This document shows positions 33,632-42,110 of a stretch of DNA of 64,000 nucleotides, in pieces. Within the stretch, counting starts at the first letter, position 1; the number at the start of each line of letters is the position of its first letter. The position numbers and the translations under genes were made by a program. The notes under the pieces are model-generated. The model did not search any database. It worked only from the letters and a program-made list of their open reading frames with translations, and had not been told where the DNA came from. The stretch is from positions 1,426,001 through 1,490,000 of the forward strand of contig OZ244849.1 in the NCBI GenBank assembly GCA_965220875.1, in the 5' to 3' direction. Origin of the DNA: WTFY01 sp965220875. Its GTDB lineage: Bacteria > Pseudomonadota > Gammaproteobacteria > UBA4575.

Positions 33632-34219
33632 ATGCCGGGCATGAACCATCCTGCGCTCATCCCCTGGGTCATCGCCGTGCTGTGCTGGAGCCTGTCTTTG
33701 CCGGTATTCGCGGAGCTTGCCGTGATTTACGACAGCGGCCGGACCCGGCCGCTTGAGCCGTTATTAAGCCCCCTGCTCTCAAGCGGGCTGCAACCGGGCG
33801 GGCCCTCTCGTGCCGACGGTCCGGTCAGCCGGGACCCGGTCCCGGGACGCGAGCCCGGTGAGGGGATACCCGGCATGCTGTTGCCGGTGCGCTCCCCCGG
33901 ACTGCAGCCCGGGGTGCTCACGGACACCTGGCTGAAGCCGGAAGTGCAGGCCCGCCTTGCGCAGGGCAACCCACCGCCGTTTTTCCTGGTAGGGTCGGAT
34001 GAACTGTCGCTGCGCTGGCTGGCGGCCAACGCGAAGACCCTGCGCGAGAGCGGCGCGGTCGGGCTGCTGGTGCAGGCGGATACGCAAGAGGATATCCGGC
34101 GGGTCGCCGCGGCCGCACGGGGATTGTCCGTCACGCCGGGATCCGGCAGCGACCTGGCCCGGGTGCTGGGCATTCGCCATTACCCGGTACTGATCACAAA
34201 AAACGGGCTCATACAATGA
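33632..34219 (+). CDS. PFL_4695-family (TIGR03765) ICE protein
   Basis: 195 aa; signal peptide (VIAVLCWSLSLPVFA), then AVIYDSGRTRPLEPLL, PPFFLVGSDELSLRWLA and HYPVLITKNGLIQ, typical of TIGR03765. Periplasmic, role unknown. In related ICEs a lytic transglycosylase gene lies between PFL_4693 and PFL_4695; here it is absent. The stop overlaps the traD start (ATGA). Confidence 0.85.
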   Translation: MPGMNHPALIPWVIAVLCWSLSLPVFAELAVIYDSGRTRPLEPLLSPLLSSGLQPGGPSRADGPVSRDPVPGREPGEGIPGMLLPVRSPGLQPGVLTDTWLKPEVQARLAQGNPPPFFLVGSDELSLRWLAANAKTLRESGAVGLLVQADTQEDIRRVAAAARGLSVTPGSGSDLARVLGIRHYPVLITKNGLIQ

Positions 34220-36336
34220 ACCGGCACCCGATGGAGGCATTGCTGCGCCCTCCGGTGGAGTTCTGGTCGATGTGCACCGCCTGGGCGGCCGGTGCGCTCG
34301 CATGGCTGGCGCCCGGGGTCCTGATGATGCCGCCCGGGGTGGGGCGGGCCACCGCTGCAGCCTTCTTCGCATTCGGGCTGTGGCGGGGCCACCAGGCCTT
34401 GCGGGTGCTGCGCTATCAATGGCATCTGCGCAAGTTGCCGGTGTACCGGTTGCGGGCCGGGCGGATTCCCGTCAGCCGTCACAAGCTGTTCCTGGGCCGT
34501 GGCTTTCGCTGGACCCAGCAGCACACGCAGCGCCTGCGCGACACCCTGAGGCCCGACGTGCAGCGCTATGTGCGCCCGGGTGCGCTGTACCGGTGGGCGA
34601 GGCAGAAGGAGATCGCCTGGGAGCCGGTCCCGGGGATGTCCTGGCTGGCCCGCATCCTGCGCTGCCGCTCGCGCCTCAATCCGTTCGCGCCCTGGCCTGC
34701 AGTGGGCGGCCAGCCGGCCCTGCACGCGGTGGAGCCCAGGGAACAGTCCGTGTGGATGGACCTCGGCGAGCGGGTGGGGCACACCCTGGTGCTGGGCACC
34801 ACCCGGGTGGGCAAGACGAGGCTGGCGGAACTGCTGATCACCCAGGACATCCGCCGCGGGGACGTGGTGATCGTGTTCGACCCCAAGGGGGATGCCGGCC
34901 TGCTGCGGCGCATGGTGGCCGAAGCCCGCCGTGCCGGGCGCCTGGACCACTTTCATCTTTTTCACCTGGGGTTTCCGGAGCTTTCGGCACGCTACAACGC
35001 CATCGGCAACTTCTCGCGCATCACGGAGGTCGCGACCCGCATCGCCAACCAGTTGCCGAGCGAGGGCAACTCGGCCGCCTTCAAGGAATTCGCCTGGCGT
35101 TTCGTCAACATCATCGCCCGGGCCCTGGTGGCCCTGCAGCGAAGGCCGGACTATCAACAGGTCCGCCGCTACATCAACGACATCGAGCCGCTGCTCGTGG
35201 AGTATGCCGGGCACTGCGCCCGCCAGTCCGGGATAGGGGACTGGGAGTCGCGGGTCGAGGAGCATGCCTCGAACATCCGGGAGCGCAGCCTGCCTTCGGC
35301 CCTCAAGGGTCGCTCGAAGGAGGCCATCGCCTGCATGCAGCTGCTGCAGGAGCAGGGGGTCTACGACCCCGTCCTCGACGGGCTCGTCTCGGCCTTCAAG
35401 TACGACCGGACCTATTTCGACAAGATCGTCAGCTCCGTCGGCCCGCTGATGGAAAAGCTGACCACCGGCACCATTGCCGCGCTGATCTCCCCGGACTACC
35501 AGGACGCACGCGATCCCCGGCCCATCTTCGAATGGATGGACGTGGTGCGCAACCGGGGCATCGTCTACGTGGGGCTCGATGCGCTCACCGACACCACCGT
35601 CGCCAGTGCCGTGGGCAATTCCATGTTTGCCGACCTGGTCTCCGTGGCCGGTCACCTCTACAAGCACGGGGTGCAGGCCGACCGCGGGGAGGCGGCAGAC
35701 AGGGTGCAGACCCGCAATGAGATGCCCGTGATCTCCCTGCATGCCGACGAGTTCAACGAGCTGATCGGGGACGAGTTCGTGCCCTTGCTGAACAAGGCCG
35801 GCGGTGCCGGGTTCCAGGTCACGGCCTACACCCAGACCTGGTCGGACGTGGAGGCGCGTATCGGCAACCGTGCCAGGGCCGGGCAGGTGGCCGGCAACTT
35901 CAACACGATGATCATGCTGCGGGTGAAGGAGCTGGACACCGCCGCCATGCTGACCGACCAGCTGCCGCGGGTCGAGGTCTTCACCCTGATGAGCATCTCG
36001 GGCGTGGACGATTCCTCGGAACCGGCCTCCGGGGTCGATTTCAAGTCCCGCAACGAGGACCGGATCAGCGTCTCGGAAGTGCCCATGCTGAGTCCTGCCG
36101 ACCTGGTCGCACTGCCCAAGGGGCAGGCCTTCTGCCTGCTCGAGGGCGGACAGTTGTGGAAGATCCGCATCCCCTTGCCGGATGCTCACACAGACCCTTC
36201 CATGCCGGACGACTTCGAGGCGGTGGCCGAGGCCATGCGCCGTCGCTACCTTGCCCGGGAGGACGGGGGGCAGGGGCAGTCCGGGGCATCGGTCGACGCA
36301 TCGGGTCCGGGCGGTTCCCATGACGAGACCGGCTGA
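34216..36336 (+). CDS. traD: Conjugative coupling ATPase TraD (PFGI-1/SXT class)
   Basis: 706 aa. Two N-terminal hydrophobic segments (about 15-60) anchor it in the inner membrane. Walker A is GTTRVGKT at residues 194-201, followed by VIVFDPKGDAGLL; Walker B is VISLHADEFNE; a third helicase-like motif region reads GFQVTAYTQTWSDVEARIG. It is the type IV coupling protein that delivers the relaxase-DNA complex to the secretion channel. No relaxase gene is in the window. Confidence 0.93.
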   Translation: MNRHPMEALLRPPVEFWSMCTAWAAGALAWLAPGVLMMPPGVGRATAAAFFAFGLWRGHQALRVLRYQWHLRKLPVYRLRAGRIPVSRHKLFLGRGFRWTQQHTQRLRDTLRPDVQRYVRPGALYRWARQKEIAWEPVPGMSWLARILRCRSRLNPFAPWPAVGGQPALHAVEPREQSVWMDLGERVGHTLVLGTTRVGKTRLAELLITQDIRRGDVVIVFDPKGDAGLLRRMVAEARRAGRLDHFHLFHLGFPELSARYNAIGNFSRITEVATRIANQLPSEGNSAAFKEFAWRFVNIIARALVALQRRPDYQQVRRYINDIEPLLVEYAGHCARQSGIGDWESRVEEHASNIRERSLPSALKGRSKEAIACMQLLQEQGVYDPVLDGLVSAFKYDRTYFDKIVSSVGPLMEKLTTGTIAALISPDYQDARDPRPIFEWMDVVRNRGIVYVGLDALTDTTVASAVGNSMFADLVSVAGHLYKHGVQADRGEAADRVQTRNEMPVISLHADEFNELIGDEFVPLLNKAGGAGFQVTAYTQTWSDVEARIGNRARAGQVAGNFNTMIMLRVKELDTAAMLTDQLPRVEVFTLMSISGVDDSSEPASGVDFKSRNEDRISVSEVPMLSPADLVALPKGQAFCLLEGGQLWKIRIPLPDAHTDPSMPDDFEAVAEAMRRRYLAREDGGQGQSGASVDASGPGGSHDETG

Positions 36337-37051
36337 TCCGCGCAGGACCCTCGTACGGCGCGGTACGTTCTCCCGTGCACTGACGGGCCTGGCGCAGTGT
36401 CTCAAGTGGCTGTTGGTCTCCCTGCTCATCTCCATCCTCATCGAATGGGTCGGCATGGTGTTCTGGTGGGAAGAGCAGGGACTAGCCCACAGCCGGCAGA
36501 TGCTGGTCAACGAGCTGCAGTACTTGGGAACGGATCTTCAGCGCAGCAACTGGGCGGTACGTCCCGTGCAGGTGGCCCGCGATCTTTCAGACCAGGCATA
36601 CCGCCTTGTGTTCGAATGGACTGGGATAGTGGAGTTTATCCGCTGGATCACACCCGTACCGTCCCCGGATGAATCCGGAATCCGGCCGGTGCTGCACCAG
36701 CTCTACATACCGGTGTCCGAATTTGTGCTGGCGGCCATGCAGATGACCCGGGTCTTTACGGTCCGGCTGGCCATCCTGGTCCTGTCACTGCCCGTGTTCG
36801 TGCTGTTCGCCTGGGTGGCGCTGGTGGACGGCCTGGTGCTCCGGGACCTGCGGCGTTGGGGCGGCGGCCGGGAAAGCTCCTTTGTGTATCACTATGCCAG
36901 GAAAGCTTCCCTGCCGTTGTTCCTGTCCGCCTGGGTACTATACCTGGTGTCACCGGTCAGCCTGCACCCATCTTGGGTCCTCCTGCCTTTCGCGCTGGCA
37001 TTGGCCCTGGCGGTCAGGGTCACGGCCAGTACCTTCAAGAAGTATCTGTAG
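36320..37051 (+). CDS. TIGR03747-family (DUF4400) ICE membrane protein
   Basis: 243 aa from ATG 36320, overlapping traD by 17 bases. Four hydrophobic segments (LLVSLLISILIEWVGMVFWW, LAILVLSLPVFVLFAWVALV, LFLSAWVLYLVSPVSL, and a last one). The family always follows TraD in PFGI-1-like ICEs and is thought to be part of the transfer apparatus. It is the last plus-strand gene before the cargo insertion at 37.1-39.2 kb. Confidence 0.85.
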   Translation: MTRPADPRRTLVRRGTFSRALTGLAQCLKWLLVSLLISILIEWVGMVFWWEEQGLAHSRQMLVNELQYLGTDLQRSNWAVRPVQVARDLSDQAYRLVFEWTGIVEFIRWITPVPSPDESGIRPVLHQLYIPVSEFVLAAMQMTRVFTVRLAILVLSLPVFVLFAWVALVDGLVLRDLRRWGGGRESSFVYHYARKASLPLFLSAWVLYLVSPVSLHPSWVLLPFALALALAVRVTASTFKKYL

Positions 37052-37362
37052 TCCAGGGCAGGAATCGGTACGGGCGGCAGAAGTTTGATCAGGTTCTACG
37101 CTTGCCAGTCCCTGCAAGGCAAACGATTTGAGACGCTTGCCGTAATGGGCGAGGCACAGCACCTGCAACGACAAACTGCGCTGTGAGGCTGTCAAGCCCA
37201 TTACTTGTTATTCCGCAAGAAAACCGTAGCCTGAGTTAGGCGCGCCCACCCAAAATTGTTTTTGCAGACTGACCCTATGTCGGCGCAATAGATTGTCAGT
37301 TCTCCAGCCATCGTCTCTGTGCCCATGAAGTCTGGCGCAATATCAGATGCGTACCGGGACGG
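37052..37362. other. Intergenic region with a nested inverted repeat
   Basis: 311 bases between convergent genes. TAATGGGC at 37143-37150 pairs with GCCCATTA at 37196-37203, and inside it CACAGC at 37155-37160 pairs with GCTGTG at 37180-37185, making a 61-base cruciform-capable structure. No gene is apparent. This is the left edge of the cargo insertion. Confidence 0.45.
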
Positions 37363-38223
37363 TTATCTCACTTTACCTCGACCAGGCTTAATGCGAGGCG
37401 GAACGAACCCCAAGGCAAGTTCTTGGTCAGAGAACAGCAAACCAGCCAAGTTGAGTTTTCCGCGTTGGTGGTCCACCCAAAAGGAGTATGTCTTCACGGT
37501 CAGATGTCCCGCGAGGTCGTCCATAAACCTCCAGAACAGTTGTTGTTGGTTGTTGCCCACATTGTAGACGAACAGGCATGCAATCCCCGGTTGGCCGCTG
37601 CCGACGTATCGTTCAAGCGCATGTGCCAAACGATCCAAATCCGAGCGATGCAAATTTGCATCATCATCGCCGCTGACTTCCGTGTAGGTCATCGGGTCCA
37701 TCGAAAACAGCCAGGGCGCATCCAGGTGATCCGGGCAGCTCAATGCACCATCCTGCCCCAGCTGCTTGCGCCATGACGAGCGAGCGACAACGATTTCCGA
37801 GCCTGCCCAAGCCGCCGCAAGTTCCTTGTGCTTGGTTTGGTCCTGTTCTGCGATACCGCCCGACAACCGGCCCGTTCCAATGACCACCCGCAACAGTTCC
37901 GCAGAGTTGGGGTAGCGCTTTCCCGTCTTCAGCTCATCGAACAGATTCGCAATGCTAGGCCAGTACGCCTGCAACCTCCATGACGCGCGGTACGCCTTCA
38001 CAAGCTCCCGCTCACTACATTTGGGTTCGCTGGCAGCCTCACACAGCGCACCGTAAAGGAGACTGGGGGCATTGCCGCTGGGTTCGTCGATCTGCTCGAA
38101 CGGTTCCATGCCATGCGTCAGCACGACGTGGAGCTTGCTGTTGGGGGCGGTCTGCGCAAGACGCACCGCCGCCTCGACTTCCACGCAATGCTGTAGGTAA
38201 TTCCCGTCGTTACCTTTTGCCAA
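37363..38223 (-). CDS. Unknown protein, cargo gene coupled to the HEPN-MNT pair
   Basis: 286 aa from TTG 38223 (GGAG at good spacing; L/M-AKGNDGNYLQHCVEVE). Other possible starts are ATG 38232 and ATG 38313. Soluble alpha/beta protein with LHVVLTHGMEPFEQ, GTGRLSGGIAEQDQTKHKEL and LFSMDPMTY segments; a C-terminal LFVYNVGNNQQQLFWRFM stretch. I do not recognise a characterised family. It is downstream of mntA-hepT on the same strand, so probably part of one accessory operon. Confidence 0.6.
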   Translation of the reverse strand: MAKGNDGNYLQHCVEVEAAVRLAQTAPNSKLHVVLTHGMEPFEQIDEPSGNAPSLLYGALCEAASEPKCSERELVKAYRASWRLQAYWPSIANLFDELKTGKRYPNSAELLRVVIGTGRLSGGIAEQDQTKHKELAAAWAGSEIVVARSSWRKQLGQDGALSCPDHLDAPWLFSMDPMTYTEVSGDDDANLHRSDLDRLAHALERYVGSGQPGIACLFVYNVGNNQQQLFWRFMDDLAGHLTVKTYSFWVDHQRGKLNLAGLLFSDQELALGFVPPRIKPGRGKVR

Positions 38224-38398
38224 GCGAGACATCTCCTCTAGGCCCGACAGGGCCGTGCCGTTGACTGTACCTCGACTTCTGCCTGATCGTTTCCGCCACC
38301 CGCTCGGCGGCATGGCTCAGGGTCGCGTCGCCCAGCTGTTTCGCAAGTGCAGACGGCGTATCTCGACTAGCACTATTTCTCTTAGGATTCCAATTCAT
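38210..38398 (-). CDS. Possible small gene between hepT and the unknown gene
   Basis: 62 aa. Starts at ATG 38398 inside the last codons of hepT and ends inside the start of the next gene, so translation could be coupled on both sides. TPSALAKQLGDATLSHAAER and ETIRQKSRYSQ read like a helical coding sequence. No family recognised; it could be chance open frame. Confidence 0.3.
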   Translation of the reverse strand: MNWNPKRNSASRDTPSALAKQLGDATLSHAAERVAETIRQKSRYSQRHGPVGPRGDVSLGKR

Positions 38399-38729
38399 CA
38401 AGCAATGCCTGTACGACACTGCGAAGTTGCTGCAGGTGACTGCTTGCATACGTCCAGACCCGTCTTGATGATATATGTTCGTACCCATGGGCCAGCAGGT
38501 TTCGGAAGTCGATGATCTCGCGCATTCTGGGAATACGTTCAGCCAGGTCCGGATCATTCTGGTGCAGACGGTTCAGCGCCTCGCCAATGATCTCGAACTT
38601 GCGTTCAACTGCACTTTGCGCCATCGAATCGGCGGCAAAGGCATCCATGTCCATGCCTTCTGTAAAGTGTTCAATATCGGCACCTGCCTGGTCGATATCC
38701 GTCAGCAATACGCGAGAGTCATGGCGCAT
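38382..38729 (-). CDS. hepT: HepT-type HEPN toxin
   Basis: 115 aa from the ATG at 38729. The HEPN catalytic motif R-x4-H is RNLLAH at residues 76-81, with Tyr at 83 (the residue AMPylated by MntA in characterised systems). HEPN toxins are RNases neutralised by AMPylation. It overlaps mntA by 11 bases. Confidence 0.9.
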   Translation of the reverse strand: MRHDSRVLLTDIDQAGADIEHFTEGMDMDAFAADSMAQSAVERKFEIIGEALNRLHQNDPDLAERIPRMREIIDFRNLLAHGYEHISSRRVWTYASSHLQQLRSVVQALLDELES

Positions 38730-39030
38730 AGACAAGTTCGCGTGACTGGTTGATGGAAGCACGCAAATATGGGTTGCGGAACTCGTGGTTTTCGACAAGG
38801 TCGACAGGGCGCCCCAAAGTTTTGCGCAACTCCCTAGCGAGACCAAAGTACTGTTCAAAAGGTGGCAAGTTGCTGTCAGGATCGAACTCGACCAGGAAGT
38901 CCGCATCGCTGGTCTCGGGATCAAAATCCGTGGCACGTGCCGCAGAGCCAAAGATTTCAAGGCGCACGACATCGTATCGCCGGCACAGCTCGGCCAGTTC
39001 CTCTTTCTTTTCAGCAATGTACGCGTGCAT
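38719..39030 (-). CDS. mntA: MntA-type nucleotidyltransferase antitoxin
   Basis: 103 aa from the ATG at 39030; the frame is open upstream to 39093. Minimal nucleotidyltransferase: GSAAR at 28-32 and D42-x-D44 (SDADFLVEF). The spacing between GS and DxD is 12 residues, two more than the usual 10. MntA AMPylates HepT to neutralise it (type VII toxin-antitoxin). Part of the cargo in this ICE. Confidence 0.88.
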   Translation of the reverse strand: MHAYIAEKKEELAELCRRYDVVRLEIFGSAARATDFDPETSDADFLVEFDPDSNLPPFEQYFGLARELRKTLGRPVDLVENHEFRNPYLRASINQSRELVYAP

Positions 39031-39185
39031 GTCCAATTCTCCAATATCGGCACCGGGTAGCGCAATAGTGCCTGTACCAAAACCCTCTTGCAATCTGCTT
39101 GGCTGTAAGCGGGCTGATGATGGGTTTCCAAATAACCACTACACCCTTTGAATAGATTTTCCATCGTCAAATCCGGCGGATTCCA

Positions 39186-39221
39186 GCACTATGCCCCGTA
39201 ATGAATTACGGGGCATAGTGC
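39186..39221. repeat. Perfect 17-bp-arm palindrome at the cargo/ICE operon junction
   Basis: Arms of 17 bases (GCACTATGCCCCGTAAT and its complement) with a 2-base centre, ending 1 base before the ATG at 39223. It could form a strong hairpin in RNA from either strand. No T-run follows. It may terminate or insulate transcription between the cargo and transfer operon, or be a recombination scar. Confidence 0.7.
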
Positions 39222-39222
39222 C

Positions 39223-39378
39223 ATGAAAGAATCCCATTCCCGGACCACCATCCTGCTGCCTGCAGGGCGGTTCGTTCCGCCGGCCATATGGCCCGATGAG
39301 GCTACCGGGCGCAGGACCCTGGCGCACATCGTTCACGAGTTGGCTGAGCCGCTGGTCTGCGAGGCGAGTCGCCCATGA
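39223..39378 (+). CDS. Small ICE protein 1, coupled to transfer operon
   Basis: 51 aa (MKESHSRTTILLPAGRF...). Its TGA overlaps the ATG of the next small gene (ATGA at 39375-39378), and that one overlaps TIGR03758 the same way. The chain of overlaps suggests these are real genes. No family recognised. In related ICEs a RAQPRD-family gene sits at about this position, but no such motif is present. Confidence 0.4.
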   Translation: MKESHSRTTILLPAGRFVPPAIWPDEATGRRTLAHIVHELAEPLVCEASRP

Positions 39379-39518
39379 ATCCACACGGGCGCATTCGCTT
39401 TCGCCTTGACCGGCGGGCCAGGGTCCTGAGTTGGCCAGGTACGACACCCCGCCGCAGACCGTTTGTCCAGACTCATTTGTGCTCCTGCAAAGCCATCGCG
39501 GCAGGCGGCCTTCAATGA
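39375..39518 (+). CDS. Small ICE protein 2, coupled to TIGR03758
   Basis: 47 aa, basic (MNPHGRIRFRLDRRARVLSW...; CSC near the end). Starts and ends in ATGA overlaps (39375 and 39515). Unknown function; listed because of the coupling. Confidence 0.4.
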   Translation: MNPHGRIRFRLDRRARVLSWPGTTPRRRPFVQTHLCSCKAIAAGGLQ

Positions 39519-39745
39519 GCCCTGCACAGCAGGGTGCGTTCCAGGCCGGCTCCGGGGTTGCACCCGGTACGCTGCTGACCGCGATCGCCTCGATGACCCT
39601 GGTACTTGCGTTCGTATGGGTGGTCTGGGTGACAGTGGGCACGTTCCGGGCCTGGCAGGCCGGTCAGGCGACGATTCTTGACCTGACCTGGAATACGCTG
39701 CGGGCCAGCATGGTGCTGATGGTGCTGGGTTTTTACCTGCGGTGA
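39515..39745 (+). CDS. TIGR03758-family (PFL_4701) ICE membrane protein
   Basis: 76 aa from ATG 39515. GAFQAGSGVAP is the family N-terminus; two hydrophobic segments follow (LLTAIASMTLVLAFVWVVWV and ASMVLMVLGFYL). Small inner-membrane component of the mating-pair apparatus, comparable to TrbC/VirB-type small proteins. Confidence 0.82.
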   Translation: MSPAQQGAFQAGSGVAPGTLLTAIASMTLVLAFVWVVWVTVGTFRAWQAGQATILDLTWNTLRASMVLMVLGFYLR

Positions 39746-39845
39746 GTGCTTCGGGCGTACCCGGCAGGAATACACGAAGGCTCATGGCAGGAGGACGTAG
39801 AGATTCTTTTTATTTGATTCAGCAAGAGACGAGGAGACAAGACGT

Positions 39846-40223
39846 ATGTACACATCGAATACAAAACCAGGATGCCAGGCGCAGCTCGCAATGTTCTGCA
39901 GGGCAGCACTGGTTGCAGCGATCGGGCTGTTTCCGCTCCCGCTCTGGGCGGCGTTGCCGACGCCGGTGGCGCCGAGCACCTCTCCGGCGGCCGGTGACTG
40001 GATCGGCCTGATCCAGGGTTACATCAAGGACGGCGGCCTGGTGCTGGGGCTTGCGCTCTCCGTCATGGGTTTTCTGTGGGTGGCCTACCTGGGCTTTGCC
40101 AAGTTCAACGAGGCGCGCCAGGGCAAGGCGGAGTGGGCCGAGGTCGGCGTGCTCGGCATTGTCGGGGCGGTGGTCCTGATCTTTGCGAGCTACCTGCTCA
40201 CCGAGGCCGCAGGCGTCATTTAA
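39846..40223 (+). CDS. TIGR03745-family (PFL_4702) pilin-like ICE protein
   Basis: 125 aa. Long signal peptide (LVAAIGLFPLPLWA), then two hydrophobic helices (GGLVLGLALSVMGFLWVAYL and VGVLGIVGAVVLIFASYLL), the VirB2/TraA layout. Probably the major pilin of the mating apparatus. Confidence 0.85.
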   Translation: MYTSNTKPGCQAQLAMFCRAALVAAIGLFPLPLWAALPTPVAPSTSPAAGDWIGLIQGYIKDGGLVLGLALSVMGFLWVAYLGFAKFNEARQGKAEWAEVGVLGIVGAVVLIFASYLLTEAAGVI

Positions 40224-40256
40224 GGACCTGCCTGCAACCCGTCACAGGCATTGCTC

Positions 40257-40637
40257 ATGTCCGACCCGCATGAAGTCCTGGCGGACCGGCTCAATGCCGA
40301 GCCCGCCATCTTCAGGGGCTGTTCCTCCTCCGAGCTGGGCACGATGACCGGGCTTGCCATCGTGGTGTGGCTGCCGCTGGGCTTTGCGCTGGCCTGGTCC
40401 ATGAGTGCGGCCACCATGGGCTTCGGGATTGCGGGGGCCGGCGTGGTGGGCTCGGTGGTGGTCCTGGCCACGCTGTTCCAGCGCATCAAGCGCAATCGCC
40501 CGGAAGGCTATTACCAGCAGGGGTTTCGCATCCGCCTGCACGCGTTCGGCCTGTACCGCGCGCCCTGGGTGCTGCGAAGCGGCATCTGGGATCTCGGGAG
40601 GACGGCCCATGCGCCGCTACCGGCTCGAAATCGATAA
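40257..40637 (+). CDS. TIGR03750-family conjugal transfer protein
   Basis: 126 aa from ATG 40257 (TTG 40251 is in frame). LNAEPAIFRGCSSSELG then two transmembrane segments, then a charged tail with KRNRPEGYYQQGFRIRLHAF. TraL/VirB3-like inner-membrane protein of the G-class secretion system. Overlaps the next gene by 29 bases. Confidence 0.84.
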   Translation: MSDPHEVLADRLNAEPAIFRGCSSSELGTMTGLAIVVWLPLGFALAWSMSAATMGFGIAGAGVVGSVVVLATLFQRIKRNRPEGYYQQGFRIRLHAFGLYRAPWVLRSGIWDLGRTAHAPLPARNR

Positions 40638-41277
40638 CGTGCGCGCCCATGTGCGTTCCCTGTGGGGGGTGATCGGCATGCAGGGTCTCATCATCCTGGC
40701 GCTGTGGCTGGGCTGGAGCCAGGCCCCGCATCACCTTCGCATTCACATCCCGCCGGATCTTCGCTCCGGGGCCGTGCTGGGCACGGAGGAAGTCCCTGCC
40801 GCCAACGTCTACGCCTTCGCCTTCTACATCTTCCAGCAGCTCAACCGCTGGCCGGACAACGGGGCTGAGGATTACGGCCAGGCGATCTTCCGGATCGCGG
40901 CCTACCTGACGCCACGTTACCGCAGCGACCTGGTTGCGGACATGGAACTGAAGGCCCGGCGCGGCGAGCTGGCCTACCGGGTCCGGGGCGTGCAGGAAGT
41001 TCCGGGGCACGGCTATGAAGAGCGCCGCGTGGACATCCTTGCCTCCGGGGTCTGGATCGTGTGGCTGGACCTGGACCTGCTGGAGTCGGTGAAGGGGATG
41101 ACCGTCAAGCGCACCACCATCCGTTATCCCCTGCGCGTGGTCCGCCAGGCGGTCGATCCCGAGACCAACCCATGGGGCCTGGCACTCGACGGCTATGCGG
41201 GCGAGGGCCCGCAGCGCCTGGGCGATGTCGAGCGGACCACACCGGATGAATCCCCGGTTCAAGAGGAGAGTTCCTGA
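40609..41277 (+). CDS. TIGR03746-family (PFL_4703) VirB8/TraE-like ICE protein
   Basis: 222 aa from ATG 40609. One N-terminal transmembrane helix (GMQGLIILALWLGWSQA) and a periplasmic domain with IHIPPDLRSGAVL and VYAFAFYIFQQLNRWP. Its family matches TraE/VirB8 assembly proteins. The stop overlaps the next start by TGATG. Confidence 0.85.
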   Translation: MRRYRLEIDNVRAHVRSLWGVIGMQGLIILALWLGWSQAPHHLRIHIPPDLRSGAVLGTEEVPAANVYAFAFYIFQQLNRWPDNGAEDYGQAIFRIAAYLTPRYRSDLVADMELKARRGELAYRVRGVQEVPGHGYEERRVDILASGVWIVWLDLDLLESVKGMTVKRTTIRYPLRVVRQAVDPETNPWGLALDGYAGEGPQRLGDVERTTPDESPVQEESS

Positions 41278-42092
41278 TGCCTGACTTGCCTTTACCGTCC
41301 CCTAAAAAAGCATGGCTGTTCGCCTTGCTGTGGTGTCTTTCAGCCGCGATCCATGCAGGCGCCGACCTGTCTGTACAGGATACTCCCGAACAGATCACTT
41401 GGCGCAAGGCTCCCATCGGGATCCTGCTGGTGGCAGGCGAGGAGCGCCTGGTGCATTTTCCGGACTCGGTGCGCCTCGGCCTGCCCCGATCCCTGGCCTC
41501 TATCCTGCAGGTCCAGAGCATTCACGGCACGCTGTACCTGCAGGCCGGCGAGCCCTTCGAGGCGACCCGGATCCTGGCCTACACGCAGCCCGAGGGACCG
41601 ATCTACGTGCTGGACATCGAGGCGGTGGCCGCGGGCGCAAGCCTGCATGCGCTGCCGGATATCGAGGTGGTCCACGAGCCTGTACAGGCGGAGCTGCCTG
41701 AAGTACAGGGGGAGGGCGGGCGCGCCTCGCCCTGGGGCTATGTCGCCCTGACGCGCTTTGCCGCCCAGAGCCTGTATGCACCTGAGCGCCTGGTCCCGGG
41801 GCAGCCTGGCGTGGTGGCCGTCCCGGTGGATCCCGAGCTGGTCGACCTGGTGCGCGCCGGTCCTCCCGTCCAGGCCATCCCGGTCGCGGCCTGGAAGGCC
41901 GGGCCGTATTACGTGACGGCCGTGCAGCTGACCAATCTCGCACCCCGTCCCGTCGTGCTGGACCCCAGGGTCCTGCAGGGTGCCTGGCGGGCCGCCACGT
42001 TCCAGCACAACCTCCTGATGCCGCAAGGCCACGAGGCCGATACCACGACCGTGTACCTGGTGTCCACGCGGCCCTTCGAGGCCGCACGCTGA
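41277..42092 (+). CDS. TIGR03749-family (PFL_4704) VirB9/TraK-like ICE protein
   Basis: 271 aa with a signal peptide (LFALLWCLSAAIHA). LHFPDSVRLGLP-like VHFPDSVRLGLP, GTLYLQAGEPFEATRI and the C-terminal VVLDPRVLQGAWRAATFQH are family marks. Outer-membrane-associated channel core component. Confidence 0.86.
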   Translation: MPDLPLPSPKKAWLFALLWCLSAAIHAGADLSVQDTPEQITWRKAPIGILLVAGEERLVHFPDSVRLGLPRSLASILQVQSIHGTLYLQAGEPFEATRILAYTQPEGPIYVLDIEAVAAGASLHALPDIEVVHEPVQAELPEVQGEGGRASPWGYVALTRFAAQSLYAPERLVPGQPGVVAVPVDPELVDLVRAGPPVQAIPVAAWKAGPYYVTAVQLTNLAPRPVVLDPRVLQGAWRAATFQHNLLMPQGHEADTTTVYLVSTRPFEAAR

Positions 42093-42110
42093 CCGGGGAG
42101 GGTATCCGTC

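Noticed and set aside
34180..36510. 776-codon minus-strand open frame opposite traD
   Set aside because: GC-rich shadow of traD with His/Pro/Arg-rich composition typical of antisense frames.
37235..37241. Integron attC-like core (GTTAGGC)
   Set aside because: No partner RYYYAAC core at suitable distance, no integron integrase and no cassette structure.
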